Below, one piece after another: positions 6,443 through 13,733 of a DNA stretch of 15,057 bases. The position numbers were made by a program, and so were the translations under genes. The first letter of the stretch is position 1; each line of letters begins with the position of its first letter. Source of the stretch: Candidatus Bipolaricaulota bacterium (GTDB lineage Bacteria; Bipolaricaulota; Bipolaricaulia; UBA7950; UBA9294); NCBI GenBank assembly GCA_030612485.1, contig JAUWNS010000045.1, forward strand, positions 1 to 15,057. Direction: 5' to 3'. The notes under the pieces were generated by a model. That model saw nothing but the letters and a program-made list of their open reading frames with translations. It ran no database searches and was not told the origin of the DNA.

Positions 6443-7156
6443 GTGGAACCTAGGATGGGAAGCGAAGCTGTGACAAGAAGGAAAACGAGAGAAGATGATC
6501 GCGTTCGCAGCCAAAACAAGACGACCGTATTCCTTGTGCACGGATGCATCGCTCCTTGGAGAGGAAAGAGCTACACATCCCGATGGCTGGGACAACTGGA
6601 TGCGCACCTTCTCGAGAAAGGGATGCAGGTATCACAGTATGAATGGTGCGGACGCCCACTTGCTGCCCTGTCAGACCGAAGGGCTCGGGCGTTTCTCGCC
6701 AAACTAAGAGAGACCATTGGATTGACGAAGGTTCCAGGTCCCGTCGATGCAGCCTCCTTCCCGAGTATTAGCATATTGGCGAAATCCATGGGAGCTTGCA
6801 TGGTCGAACGAGCGCTTCGAATTGCCGAGAACGAGGGACAGCCTATCAGATGCCATCTATTGCGGATTGCTGCACCAAGGCAACCAAGCGTTCGCTCTGC
6901 TGCATTGGTGACTGAGCTTTACGGCCTGAGAGATCCTCTAGCATGGGCAGCAACAGTCTTATCATTTTGCCGATCACCTGGGTTTTGGTTCAAGAAACGC
7001 GACAAGAGCACATCACGAAACAAAGTAGTCCTAAGGCTCCGACACCGTGAATGGAATGAAAACCTGAGTATATGGACCGAAGAGTTTCAGGGAGATCAGC
7101 TGTTTGACCTGTATGCAAAGATCGTAAAGAATCAGCGGATACCGACCACGGCCTAA
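6443..7156 (+). CDS. Alpha/beta-hydrolase-like (lipase/esterase-type) protein
   Basis: A 237-residue protein. Strand-turn TTVFLVHGC (27-35) supplies the HG oxyanion motif. ILAKSMGACMVERAL (111-125) is the nucleophile elbow with Ser115, in the order A-K-S-M-G instead of the usual G-x-S-x-G. LYGLRDPLAW (159-168) could supply the acid, and His201 in LRLRHREWNEN is the likely catalytic base. No signal peptide is visible, so it is probably cytosolic or held near the membrane by the upstream protein. The start is uncertain: GTG at 6443 or ATG at 6455. A terminator-like hairpin follows the stop. The substrate is unknown; phospholipid or acyl ester is only a guess from the membrane partner. Confidence 0.7.
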   Translation: MEPRMGSEAVTRRKTREDDRVRSQNKTTVFLVHGCIAPWRGKSYTSRWLGQLDAHLLEKGMQVSQYEWCGRPLAALSDRRARAFLAKLRETIGLTKVPGPVDAASFPSISILAKSMGACMVERALRIAENEGQPIRCHLLRIAAPRQPSVRSAALVTELYGLRDPLAWAATVLSFCRSPGFWFKKRDKSTSRNKVVLRLRHREWNENLSIWTEEFQGDQLFDLYAKIVKNQRIPTTA

Positions 7157-7160
7157 TTCG

Positions 7161-7188
7161 AGTACAGATTTGGGCGATCTGTACTTTT
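7161..7188 (+). terminator. Probable rho-independent terminator
   Basis: A perfect 9-bp inverted repeat agtacagat/atctgtact with a 7-nt loop, followed by tttt. It starts 5 nt after the hydrolase stop. The U-tract is short, so efficiency may be modest. Confidence 0.6.
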
Positions 7189-7211
7189 GCGGGGAGCTTT
7201 TTCCTGCTAAA

Positions 7212-7463
7212 TCACTCCCTACGAGTTCGCCTTCTTTTCGTTCCCTCTATAATCCCCTCAAGGAGGAATTGTGACCCAATCTTGCACGTACTGGCTCGAC
7301 CTGTTCTCTGGAAGACGTGGCAGGAGTTCCTTGACGCAGGCGGCCTGGTGGCCTTAGCGTACTTCGTCACTGTGACGCGAGAGATGCCCATCTCTCTGGC
7401 GATAGCACGAAGCGGAAGGCCACGGCTCTTCGCCTCCTGTATTGCGTCCCAGTAGGCCTGCAT
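7212..7463 (-). pseudogene. Transposase N-terminal helix-turn-helix remnant
   Basis: The first 40 residues (YWDAIQEAKSRGLPLRAIAREM then GISRVTVTKYAKATRPP) are the helix-turn-helix of an IS21/ISL3-type transposase. After about residue 42 the frame changes character, and a neighbouring frame reads VKELLPRLPENRSSQYVQD, so a frameshift is likely near 7335-7345. The whole catalytic domain is absent. The Met falls about 20 bp from the end of family R copy R4. It is an inactive relic of an insertion sequence. Confidence 0.65.
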
Positions 7464-7470
7464 GCGGGCG

Positions 7471-7546
7471 TTGGGTTCAGACCTTCATTCTTGGTGTTTG
7501 TCCGACTGCTGAAGAGAATTACACCTTGCGGGACGAGTTTTAAGCT
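7471..7546 (+). repeat. Family R repeat, left-end partial copy R4
   Basis: Carries the full left arm gttcagaccttcattcttgg, tgtttgtccgactgctgaag and the start of the core (cgggacgagttttaagct), and then breaks off. The left arm is nearly identical to R8 and to R6. The flanking gcgttggg is also shared with R8, so the true element end may lie a few bases further left. Confidence 0.8.
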
Positions 7547-7617
7547 TTCTGTTAGGTACCTTTACTGCTCTTCGTGTATCGGCCCAACGAACCAACGGAG
7601 CGCGATCTGTTGTTTCG

Positions 7618-8361
7618 TTACTCGGGCGGCACCTCCTTCATGCTGGCAAGCCCGGTTAGAAACGCTGCAAAAACCAACACTACGAATACGAAGCCGAGGG
7701 AGATTTCGCTGATAACTAGCCATCGGCCAAGATCGGTCAGCGGTTGGATATCCCCAAATCCGAGCGTCGTGATTGTTACGAGGGAGAAGTACAAGGCTGT
7801 GACTGGCCTGGTGATTACTTCTCCTAGCCTCGTGCCCGCTGACGCCGTGTTAAGAAAGAGAATCGCAAAGGCAATGATGATCTCCACATAGTTGAGGATT
7901 AGCAGCAACAAGGTCCTATTGATTGAGTGAAGCTCCCCGTGCTCCTTGTAGCGATTCACAAAGAGAATACATAGGCGGTAATTCATACCATCGACGATGC
8001 GGTACACGACAACACCGATGAGCAACCACAAAGGCGTGAAAGCATGCCATAGAAGAGTAGTGAGGATGAGTAGCCAGAGTACTACGTACGTCTCAGATAG
8101 GGCTGAGCGTACCTTGTAGCCAGAGAAGATATGAGTAAGGCGCACAAGTGAGAAAGAGCGTGTCAAGACCAGAGCCATCATGAAGAGCCGCTCAAGCGGG
8201 GAAAGCGGGAACTTCTGCGAAGGCTGTGGGAATGTTCCTTTCCAGATCTGCCCGATCAAGCGGTACTCAGCCAGCCAAGACTTCCCGAACATGTAAACTG
8301 GGAGCGTGGCGTAGTGCAATACGCGCGGTGCGGCTGTCTTGACCTTTCCCAATAGCCTCAT
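7618..8361 (-). CDS. Potassium-channel-like membrane protein with two-TM pore domain
   Basis: A 247-residue membrane protein. The pore helix and selectivity filter are explicit: YFSLVTITTLGFGDIQP (191-207), with the K+-channel signature T-L-G-F-G-D at 199-204. The flanking helices are at about 149-171 and 211-236, matching the Ion_trans_2 fold. Additional hydrophobic segments at about 91-105 and 108-122 and a charged N-terminus precede it. No RCK/TrkA-N or cyclic-nucleotide domain follows, since the protein ends 11 residues after the last helix, so gating is unexplained. It would act as a tetramer in the inner membrane. The ATG at 8359-8361 has a ggggacagg SD region just upstream. It stands alone between R4 and R5. 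Confidence 0.85.
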   Translation of the reverse strand: MRLLGKVKTAAPRVLHYATLPVYMFGKSWLAEYRLIGQIWKGTFPQPSQKFPLSPLERLFMMALVLTRSFSLVRLTHIFSGYKVRSALSETYVVLWLLILTTLLWHAFTPLWLLIGVVVYRIVDGMNYRLCILFVNRYKEHGELHSINRTLLLLILNYVEIIIAFAILFLNTASAGTRLGEVITRPVTALYFSLVTITTLGFGDIQPLTDLGRWLVISEISLGFVFVVLVFAAFLTGLASMKEVPPE

Positions 8362-8460
8362 ATGACCTGTCCCCTGTGTTGGTCTGTTTCTGGAGTCAGT
8401 CTAGCACAACCTTCTATGCTCTGTGAAGTTCAAGACCGTCCCGGAAGGTCTATCACAGAC

Positions 8461-8663
8461 AACCCAAAAGAAGGGCGATTGGGAATCTTTACACCTTACG
8501 GGACGAGTTTTAAGCTCGCGGGTTCCCCCTCCAAACTGGATAGAACTTGGCGTTACGCCTGAAGCAATTCCAAGGGAGAGAGATAGGTGACAGCAAGAAG
8601 TTATGATCAATCTACGAGTATCAGTCCTCAGCGAAAAACACCAAGAATAAAGATCCGACCCCA
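8461..8663 (+). repeat. Family R repeat, copy R5 (alternative left module)
   Basis: Same left module as R3 (cccaaaagaagggcgattgg), then the family core with cgagttttaagctcg, in which the stem keeps pairing through a T-G wobble. The right end aaaaacaccaagaataaaga plus tccgacccc matches the R6 right end very closely. It separates the channel gene from the secreted protein gene. Confidence 0.88.
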
Positions 8664-8669
8664 GCGCCC

Positions 8670-8740
8670 ATGCTGTATATAAGAGCAGCGAACGCTTCCG
8701 CGTGCCAGAGGAGGTTCAGACTTGACTTTCAATACAGCAT
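8670..8740. repeat. Spaced 9-bp inverted repeat downstream of the secreted-protein gene
   Basis: atgctgtat (8670-8678) and atacagcat (8732-8740) are perfect inverted copies 53 bp apart, enclosing a smaller agcg/cgct hairpin. They lie between the right end of R5 and the stop codon of the 8754 gene. They could be a termination or processing structure for that gene, or chance. Confidence 0.35.
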
Positions 8741-8753
8741 CTAGCCCCGGCCC

Positions 8754-9602
8754 TCAATCTTTTGTATTTGGGAACGTCTCGTCTTTGTATTCTTTGAGAT
8801 TATCCCGACCGTCGCCATCGGGATCCTTGTTCTTATCTGTTTTATCTTCAGGGTCCAAGCCAAAAAGCTGTTCCCAGATCGAGGGAATTCCGTCTTCATC
8901 TTTATCTTTGCTCAGGATATCTTGAACGAGTTTCAGAGCAGCGGTGAGATTTGTACGGTCTTCCTTCTTCAACGCTTCTCCTGCCTTTTCAACATTGACC
9001 TTAAGGCTATCGATATTCTTCCTCAGGCGTGTGATTTTCCCAAACGTGTAGAACTGCTTATAACTGTTGTTCTTAGAGTACGCAATGCTTGTTAGTTCTA
9101 CACGCAAAGCGTTGACTGTCACTAAGTGGGCGAGTTTTTCCTGTACCTCAGCTGGGGTGCCTCTAGAAACGGCGGCAATGAATTCGTCCACCAGCCGGGA
9201 AAAAGCCTGATCCAGCACAGTCTTACTAGCGTCGAGTTGGACCTTTAGTTGAGCGAGAGTGGTGAATTTCGTCGGAAGAGCCGTCGTGAGAATCTTCTCT
9301 GCGCGCCATGCGACCTCAAGATCGGCACTTTTGGTGGCGTACCGAACTTGGTCAGCTGCTGTTTGCCACGTTGTTTGATTGCCATCCTCGATCGCCTCAA
9401 TCAGCTTCTTGGTAGCATTCTCCCGCACCGCCCATTTATTATCGCCAAGCTGTTTCACCATTTCCTTGATCTCTTTGGTAGACAGATTGACCACAGCCTG
9501 TGCGGGACCGCTGTATGCGACAAGAAGGAAACAGATGATACAAAGGGTCATACCATACAACGAAACAGTTCTAGCCTTGTTCACAAGGTCGATGCCAGTC
9601 AT
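8754..9602 (-). CDS. Secreted protein with HEAT-like segment and calcium-binding-type C-terminal repeats
   Basis: 282 residues. The N-terminus is a typical Sec signal (hydrophobic MTLCIICFLLVAYSG, cleavage likely after GPAQA near residue 36). Next comes a HEAT-like helical pair (KEMVKQLGDNKWAVRENATK), then a long helical, lysine-rich middle region. The C-terminus (about 233-280) has Asp-rich repeats DKDEDGIPSIWEQLFGLDPE and KDPDGDGRDNLKEY, the pattern of thrombospondin type 3/EF-hand-like calcium loops common at the ends of bacterial exported proteins. The start is fixed by a perfect SD (aaggagg) 5 nt before the ATG. It is expected in the periplasm, on the surface or outside; the specific role is unknown. 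Confidence 0.8.
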   Translation of the reverse strand: MTGIDLVNKARTVSLYGMTLCIICFLLVAYSGPAQAVVNLSTKEIKEMVKQLGDNKWAVRENATKKLIEAIEDGNQTTWQTAADQVRYATKSADLEVAWRAEKILTTALPTKFTTLAQLKVQLDASKTVLDQAFSRLVDEFIAAVSRGTPAEVQEKLAHLVTVNALRVELTSIAYSKNNSYKQFYTFGKITRLRKNIDSLKVNVEKAGEALKKEDRTNLTAALKLVQDILSKDKDEDGIPSIWEQLFGLDPEDKTDKNKDPDGDGRDNLKEYKDETFPNTKD

Positions 9603-10222
9603 TGGTTCCTCCTTAAAACCGAGCCACAGGTTTTGAAACCCATTTTCTCCAAATTCTTTGGATTCACAATCCCAAGTGGAAGCGATATCCCCTTCTTATC
9701 TGAACTAAAAATCAATAACAGCTCATTCCTCTTTGAGTTAATGCCACCTATTTCTTTCTTTAGCTCCCGTTCTTATACCAATGACCGCTGTCCTGGCACT
9801 TAGAAAACACTCTATCATTGCTCAACTAATCTTCCCCTTTAATGTTACTGTAATGGAAGAGAAAGTCAAGCTTTTTTTCAACTTGATGATTCCCTGTAGT
9901 CTTGCTACAGGGCCACGATAGTGGCATCCTGTCCCGCAGGGACAGGATGAAGTAAGAAAAGGAGAATTTTGGACGACTGGCAAAGCGATGCAGAAAGATG
10001 CGCGTTAGAGACGCAGTTAAGGCTTTTACGCTTTTCATACCCTGTGGTCTTGCCACAGGGTTCTTGATTTGGTTCCTCGCTGTGCATTACCCATCCCGAG
10101 GGATACGGGTTTAAGAAGATCAGAGGTTGTGGTCACGGGGTAAGATGCTTCAAAAGCGCCGTCAAAAACCGGAGGTGTGTAGTTGGTGAAAGTTCGATAC
10201 AGGAAAGGATTAGTAGGAGATC
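9603..10222. other. 620-bp non-coding stretch with palindrome cluster
   Basis: No credible gene. The left third (9603-9840) is AT-rich and would contain the promoter for the secreted-protein gene. The right part holds four or five short palindromes between 9892 and 10110, listed separately. The stretch 10111-10222 shows nothing I can interpret. Confidence 0.5.
9892..10110. repeat. Cluster of REP-like palindromes
   Basis: Palindromes: ccctgtag-tcttg-ctacaggg (9892-9912); gccac-gata-gtggc (9912-9925); atcctgtccc-gca-gggacaggat (9926-9948, ten perfect pairs); ccctgtgg-tcttg-ccacaggg (10040-10060); and an imperfect acccatccc-gag-ggatacgggt (10089-10110). The first and fourth share the same loop and stem except for one A-T to G-C pair exchange. 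This is the pattern of a dispersed structured repeat, not a single terminator. Confidence 0.7.
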
Positions 10223-10449
10223 AGGCTCAGATCTTTATTCTTGGTGTTTGTCCGACTGCTGAAGAGAAATACACCTTACGGGACGAGTTTTGAACTCGCG
10301 GGGTCACCCTCCAAATCGGATAGAACTTGGCGTTACGCCTGAAGCAATTCCAAGAGAGAGAGGTAGGTGACAGCAAGAGGGTATGATCAATCTGCAAATA
10401 TCAGTCCCCAGCGAAAAACACCAAGAATAAAGATCCGAACCCTGACCCC
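10223..10449 (+). repeat. Family R repeat, copy R6 (most complete)
   Basis: Left end ggctcagatctttattcttg with tgttt after it; right end aaacaccaagaataaagatc followed by cgaaccctgacccc. The two ends are inverted copies of each other over about 24 of 26 positions. The core contains cgagttttgaactcg, the ggatagaacttggcgttacg block and gtgacagcaagagggtatga. It ends about 12 bp from the gajB stop codon. Confidence 0.9.
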
Positions 10450-10461
10450 GAACCCCTCTCG

Positions 10462-11541
10462 TCAGGGCTCCCACCGATTCGGCACGACTGGCGAATCATC
10501 ATCAAACACGAAAGCCACGCTGTCCCATGCTCTCGTAACCGCCACATGCAATCTGTTTCTCGCCTTTCCAATTGCCCTGAGATCACCACTACAAAGGTAC
10601 TTCCTGATCGGCTCTGTGGGAATGATTAATACACGCTCGAATTCAAGGCCTTTGGAGACCCCGAAATTCAGCGCTTCGCAAGAGTACGCCTTCGCCTTGC
10701 GATTATGCCGAAGGACCTGGGGCTGATAGCGATCTATATAATCCGTCACTAGGTCTTCAGCCACCAAAAACACTCCATTGTGCTCAGCAGTGCCACTCCT
10801 CATCGACGTCATCGAATCCATCCTGGGCCAGAGCGCGTTCGAGAATTCACAGATTGGACCGTTGCACCTGTGGGTGGCGCTCATCAGCTCAATCGAGCAT
10901 AGGCCAGCCTTCTCCCATTTCTCGACCAGATCGACAACCTTGATCCCCCGATACTGTGGATTCTTGTTCGACGGGTGTGTAATGTAAATGCACTGTCTCG
11001 GATCTCCAACGAGCGTGACTCGAATGCTCGATTGGAGGAGAATCATTATCAATTCCAAATCCCATCCCGCGAGATCCTGAAACTCATCGATGAAGACATC
11101 CGTGTAGATGCGGGCCAGTCTTGCAGTCACCGCGCCGGACGATTTAGCCTCACACTGCATCACGAACTTCGCGATCTTGTCCGAATAGATGAGTTCATCG
11201 TTGGCGAAGTAATGCTTCTTGGTCTCGGTCTCCTTGACGTACATCGCAGACTGTTGGTTTACAAACAGAAGCGACTCGATTCGCTTCTCTGTGTATTTTG
11301 CCCGTTGATAGGGCCGTGCACATTCCCGAAGAAGAAACCCAAACCAAGTCATCACATCGATGTGTTCTGGTACTCCCGAGTTGCGGTTACCGAACTTCGT
11401 GATTATCTCCCGGGCATTGCTGTTGGTATACGTAATCATCGCGATCCGGCGGTCCCGGTTGGCAAGCGCTTCATCGACCAATCGAGTGGTCTTACCTGAT
11501 CCCGCGCATGCGATAACGATCCTATTCTCACTCGACAGCAT
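10462..11541 (-). CDS. gajB: GajB: UvrD-like helicase of the Gabija anti-phage system
   Basis: 359 residues with superfamily 1 helicase motifs in order: I ACAGSGKTT (11-19), Ia ITYTNSNA (36-43), II IDEFQD (151-156), III LVGDPRQCIY (177-186), IV SATHRCN (221-227), V FGVSKGLEFERV (293-304), VI LHVAVTRA (331-338). It starts 14 nt inside the end of gajA (ATG 11541, gajA TGA 11528), so translation is coupled. In Gabija, GajB assembles with GajA and is thought to sense or process DNA intermediates. It is shorter than the best-known GajB (about 490 residues); all catalytic motifs are present, so the missing length is in inserted subdomains (1B/2B) and it should not be called truncated. There is no other helicase nearby. 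Confidence 0.88.
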   Translation of the reverse strand: MLSSENRIVIACAGSGKTTRLVDEALANRDRRIAMITYTNSNAREIITKFGNRNSGVPEHIDVMTWFGFLLRECARPYQRAKYTEKRIESLLFVNQQSAMYVKETETKKHYFANDELIYSDKIAKFVMQCEAKSSGAVTARLARIYTDVFIDEFQDLAGWDLELIMILLQSSIRVTLVGDPRQCIYITHPSNKNPQYRGIKVVDLVEKWEKAGLCSIELMSATHRCNGPICEFSNALWPRMDSMTSMRSGTAEHNGVFLVAEDLVTDYIDRYQPQVLRHNRKAKAYSCEALNFGVSKGLEFERVLIIPTEPIRKYLCSGDLRAIGKARNRLHVAVTRAWDSVAFVFDDDSPVVPNRWEP

Positions 11542-13138
11542 GTTTAATGTATTCCGGTGAGGCCCATTTCTGCTTAGTCTTGAACATACTGAGAGCGCAA
11601 TCTGTCTTGTTCTGATCCATGTACTTCAATAGGGCTGGGGCGCAGCCGTACGTAGTTCCCAAGATCGAGTTCAGCACGTCGAGAGAGTTCGCCTTCAGGA
11701 GTTGTGGTTCCAGCGTATGGCAAGATTCATCATCGTCATAAAAGATTCGAATCGAGGAGTTCGTTGCGTTGAGATATGTGGAGTATTTCGCCTTTAGCGC
11801 CGCCACATCCCTGTCGTTGTCCGTCACAACCCGCACATCCAGATTCAGAAGTGTCGCGATGTCCAGAAAGCGCTTGAACGCGAGCGAACCAACTGAAATC
11901 ACATCTACCCCATCTTCGAGCGGTAGCTTACCGTGCTTGTCCTTGTACGCCCGCTGCACGATCAACTCATCTGACGGACCTTCTACAAGCATGCTTCGCT
12001 GAGAGAGGATCAGCCGAAGCGTATCATACCCCGGCAGCTTCATGAAGTAATCCTTGGTATCTGGAGGCAAGCCCGTGAGAGCGGCCGGTTGTCCAACGTG
12101 TGAGATGAGTCTCAGATTGTCTATCCCCAGCTTGTTCAGTACAAATCCACTATGCGTGGTAATGATGACCTGTCGGTCGGCGCAGTCCTTCCTGATATCA
12201 TCCATGAGCATGTTTAGGCTTGAGGGCGACAGGTGGTTCTCCGGCTCCTCGATGAGCAGTACCTTCGATTGTTTCGCCCCAGCGATGGCAAGCCGCAGTT
12301 GTACGCGGCATTGCTCGCCCTTCCCCGCACAGTCAAATGGCAGGTCATCCAAATGGGCGGCGATTGCGCTATCCCATGAGGCCCGTGACGACATATCCAT
12401 CTGAATGGTCAGCTTCTTCGTCGTTGCGGGGCTGCCCTGGTTCTCCAGGCGTTCGTTGATGGCTTTCACACCGGGTTCATTTGCGAAAACATGCCGCAGC
12501 TTCTTGTATTCAAGCGACAAGTCGCGACGCTGGCTTTCGGTGAGGACATCACTCACTACTTGTGACACATACTTGTTCGGCCCGCGATACACTCGCGCAA
12601 GACTGGTGTCTATCATCGCGGCCCGGAAAGGCAACTTCCAGAGCGTCACCCCATCGCCACTGAACGCTCTCCAGGGGGCCCTGTAGAACTCGACGGGTAA
12701 CACAAGCGGATTCGAGCTGTCGGCTGCGTATTCCTTCAGCGATTCGACATGGTCGTTGTCCACTTCAATTGCCATAACTAGACCCGGGCAGTTCTCGCTC
12801 TTTGTGTTATTCGTGCCCATGAGCTTTGCAATGGCCGGATCATCGCTATCAGATTCGAAATATGCTTCAATCAAGATTCGTGGGGGTGGAGAATCTTCTC
12901 CGTTCTGCCGCTTAGCGAAGTAGTCTGCTACGACCTCTGTATTGAAGAGGAATGGGTCAATCGCATACTGAACTAAGCGTCCGTTGTACTGGCCGGTGAG
13001 TACGAGCCCGATGGCTTCCAGTATCGTGCTCTTACCAGTCTCGTTGTCTCCAACCAGGACATTGAAGCTGGAGTTCAAGTCTAGATCGAGTTTCGTGAAT
13101 CGCTTGAATCCTTCGATGTGTATTCGAGTGATTCGCAT
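11528..13138 (-). CDS. gajA: GajA: OLD-family ATPase/TOPRIM nuclease of the Gabija anti-phage system
   Basis: 536 residues. ABC-type ATPase half: Walker A GDNETGKST (30-38), signature-like AGKGEQCRVQLRLAI (271-285), Walker B KVLLIEEPENHLSP (292-305), His switch ITTHS (326-330). TOPRIM nuclease half: acidic motif LVEGPSDE (384-391), VVTDNDRD (437-444), and a C-terminal NKTDCALSMF-KWASPEY block typical of GajA. An OLD ATPase-TOPRIM gene directly followed by a UvrD-like helicase defines class 2 OLD/Gabija. Known: GajA is a sequence-specific DNA nickase held inactive by nucleotides and released when phage replication depletes them. The start is supported by gaggagga 8 nt before the ATG. All key residues look intact. 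Confidence 0.92.
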   Translation of the reverse strand: MRITRIHIEGFKRFTKLDLDLNSSFNVLVGDNETGKSTILEAIGLVLTGQYNGRLVQYAIDPFLFNTEVVADYFAKRQNGEDSPPPRILIEAYFESDSDDPAIAKLMGTNNTKSENCPGLVMAIEVDNDHVESLKEYAADSSNPLVLPVEFYRAPWRAFSGDGVTLWKLPFRAAMIDTSLARVYRGPNKYVSQVVSDVLTESQRRDLSLEYKKLRHVFANEPGVKAINERLENQGSPATTKKLTIQMDMSSRASWDSAIAAHLDDLPFDCAGKGEQCRVQLRLAIAGAKQSKVLLIEEPENHLSPSSLNMLMDDIRKDCADRQVIITTHSGFVLNKLGIDNLRLISHVGQPAALTGLPPDTKDYFMKLPGYDTLRLILSQRSMLVEGPSDELIVQRAYKDKHGKLPLEDGVDVISVGSLAFKRFLDIATLLNLDVRVVTDNDRDVAALKAKYSTYLNATNSSIRIFYDDDESCHTLEPQLLKANSLDVLNSILGTTYGCAPALLKYMDQNKTDCALSMFKTKQKWASPEYIKHAVE

Positions 13139-13481
13139 GCCGAGATCCTCCTCAATGACGTTCGCCGTTCCGGTTGGGCACCAACCTCAGGTTCACTGCT
13201 CCGTGCTAACCTACCAGAGTGAGCATGAGTGCACTTCTAAGCGCACCGTAGGGCCATGAAACAAGGAATCGATGGCTGGGGTTCGAGCGATTCACCTCAG
13301 CCGAGGTCCGCTGTCAGGTGTCGCCGTTTCTCATCCATCATCTCCTTATTCTTACTTCCTCGTATTTCCCTTGGCCTTCTCGACGTCATCCTACAGACAT
13401 CAAGATACCTAAGAGCTCGGGGTCAGGTCCTGCAATGCAACATCGGGATTGCAGCCAATCCACCCATATTCAGCATATTCA
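13139..13481. other. Intergenic stretch upstream of gajA
   Basis: No gene. It should contain the gajA promoter (minus strand), but I cannot identify convincing -35/-10 boxes. A perfect 6-bp hairpin ggttgg-gca-ccaacc lies at 13172-13186, inside the gajA leader. The motif ggggtcaggtcc at 13419-13430, followed by tgcaatgcaac, resembles the GGGGTCAG ends of the family R elements and may be a fragment of a related repeat. Confidence 0.45.
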
Positions 13482-13688
13482 GGGACCTTCATTCTTGGTG
13501 TTTCTTCGCTACAACCAGCCCCTTGCGAACTTATCATAACCTCTTGCTGTTACCTACCTCGCTCCCTCGCAATTGGTTCAGGTGTAACAACCACTTCTAT
13601 CCTTTTGTAAGGAGGAGTCACAAGTTCAAGACTCACCGAGCAAAGTGTACTCTTTTTCGACGGTCGAGCAAATACCAAGAATGAGGCT
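13482..13688 (-). repeat. Family R repeat, inverted diverged copy R7
   Basis: On the plus strand it begins gaccttcattcttggtgttt and ends aaataccaagaatgag, the reverse orientation of the other copies. Blocks cataacctcttgctgttacc, aattggttcaggtgtaac and ttctatcc match the reverse complement of R1/R6. It is the most diverged copy; its central hairpin has a different stem (gagtc/gactc around ttgaac) but stays paired. It closes the Gabija segment on the right, opposite in orientation to R6. Confidence 0.8.
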
Positions 13689-13733
13689 AGCAGGATTCTC
13701 AACAGGTCTGCGATTCACAGAAACGTCGTGCCA

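Noticed and set aside
9826..10087. 60- and 76-aa minus-strand ORFs in the palindrome region
   Set aside because: They overlap several perfect palindromes and each other, have no SD and no protein-like pattern.
5263..10449. R repeats as integron attC sites or CRISPR-like repeats
   Set aside because: There are no attC core sites (RYYYAAC/GTTRRRY) at the ends, no integrase, spacing is in kilobases, gene orientations are mixed and one copy is inverted.
13256..13684. 142-aa plus-strand ORF upstream of R7
   Set aside because: Its second half is R7 itself and its first half has no SD or protein-like composition; treated as repeat plus spacer.
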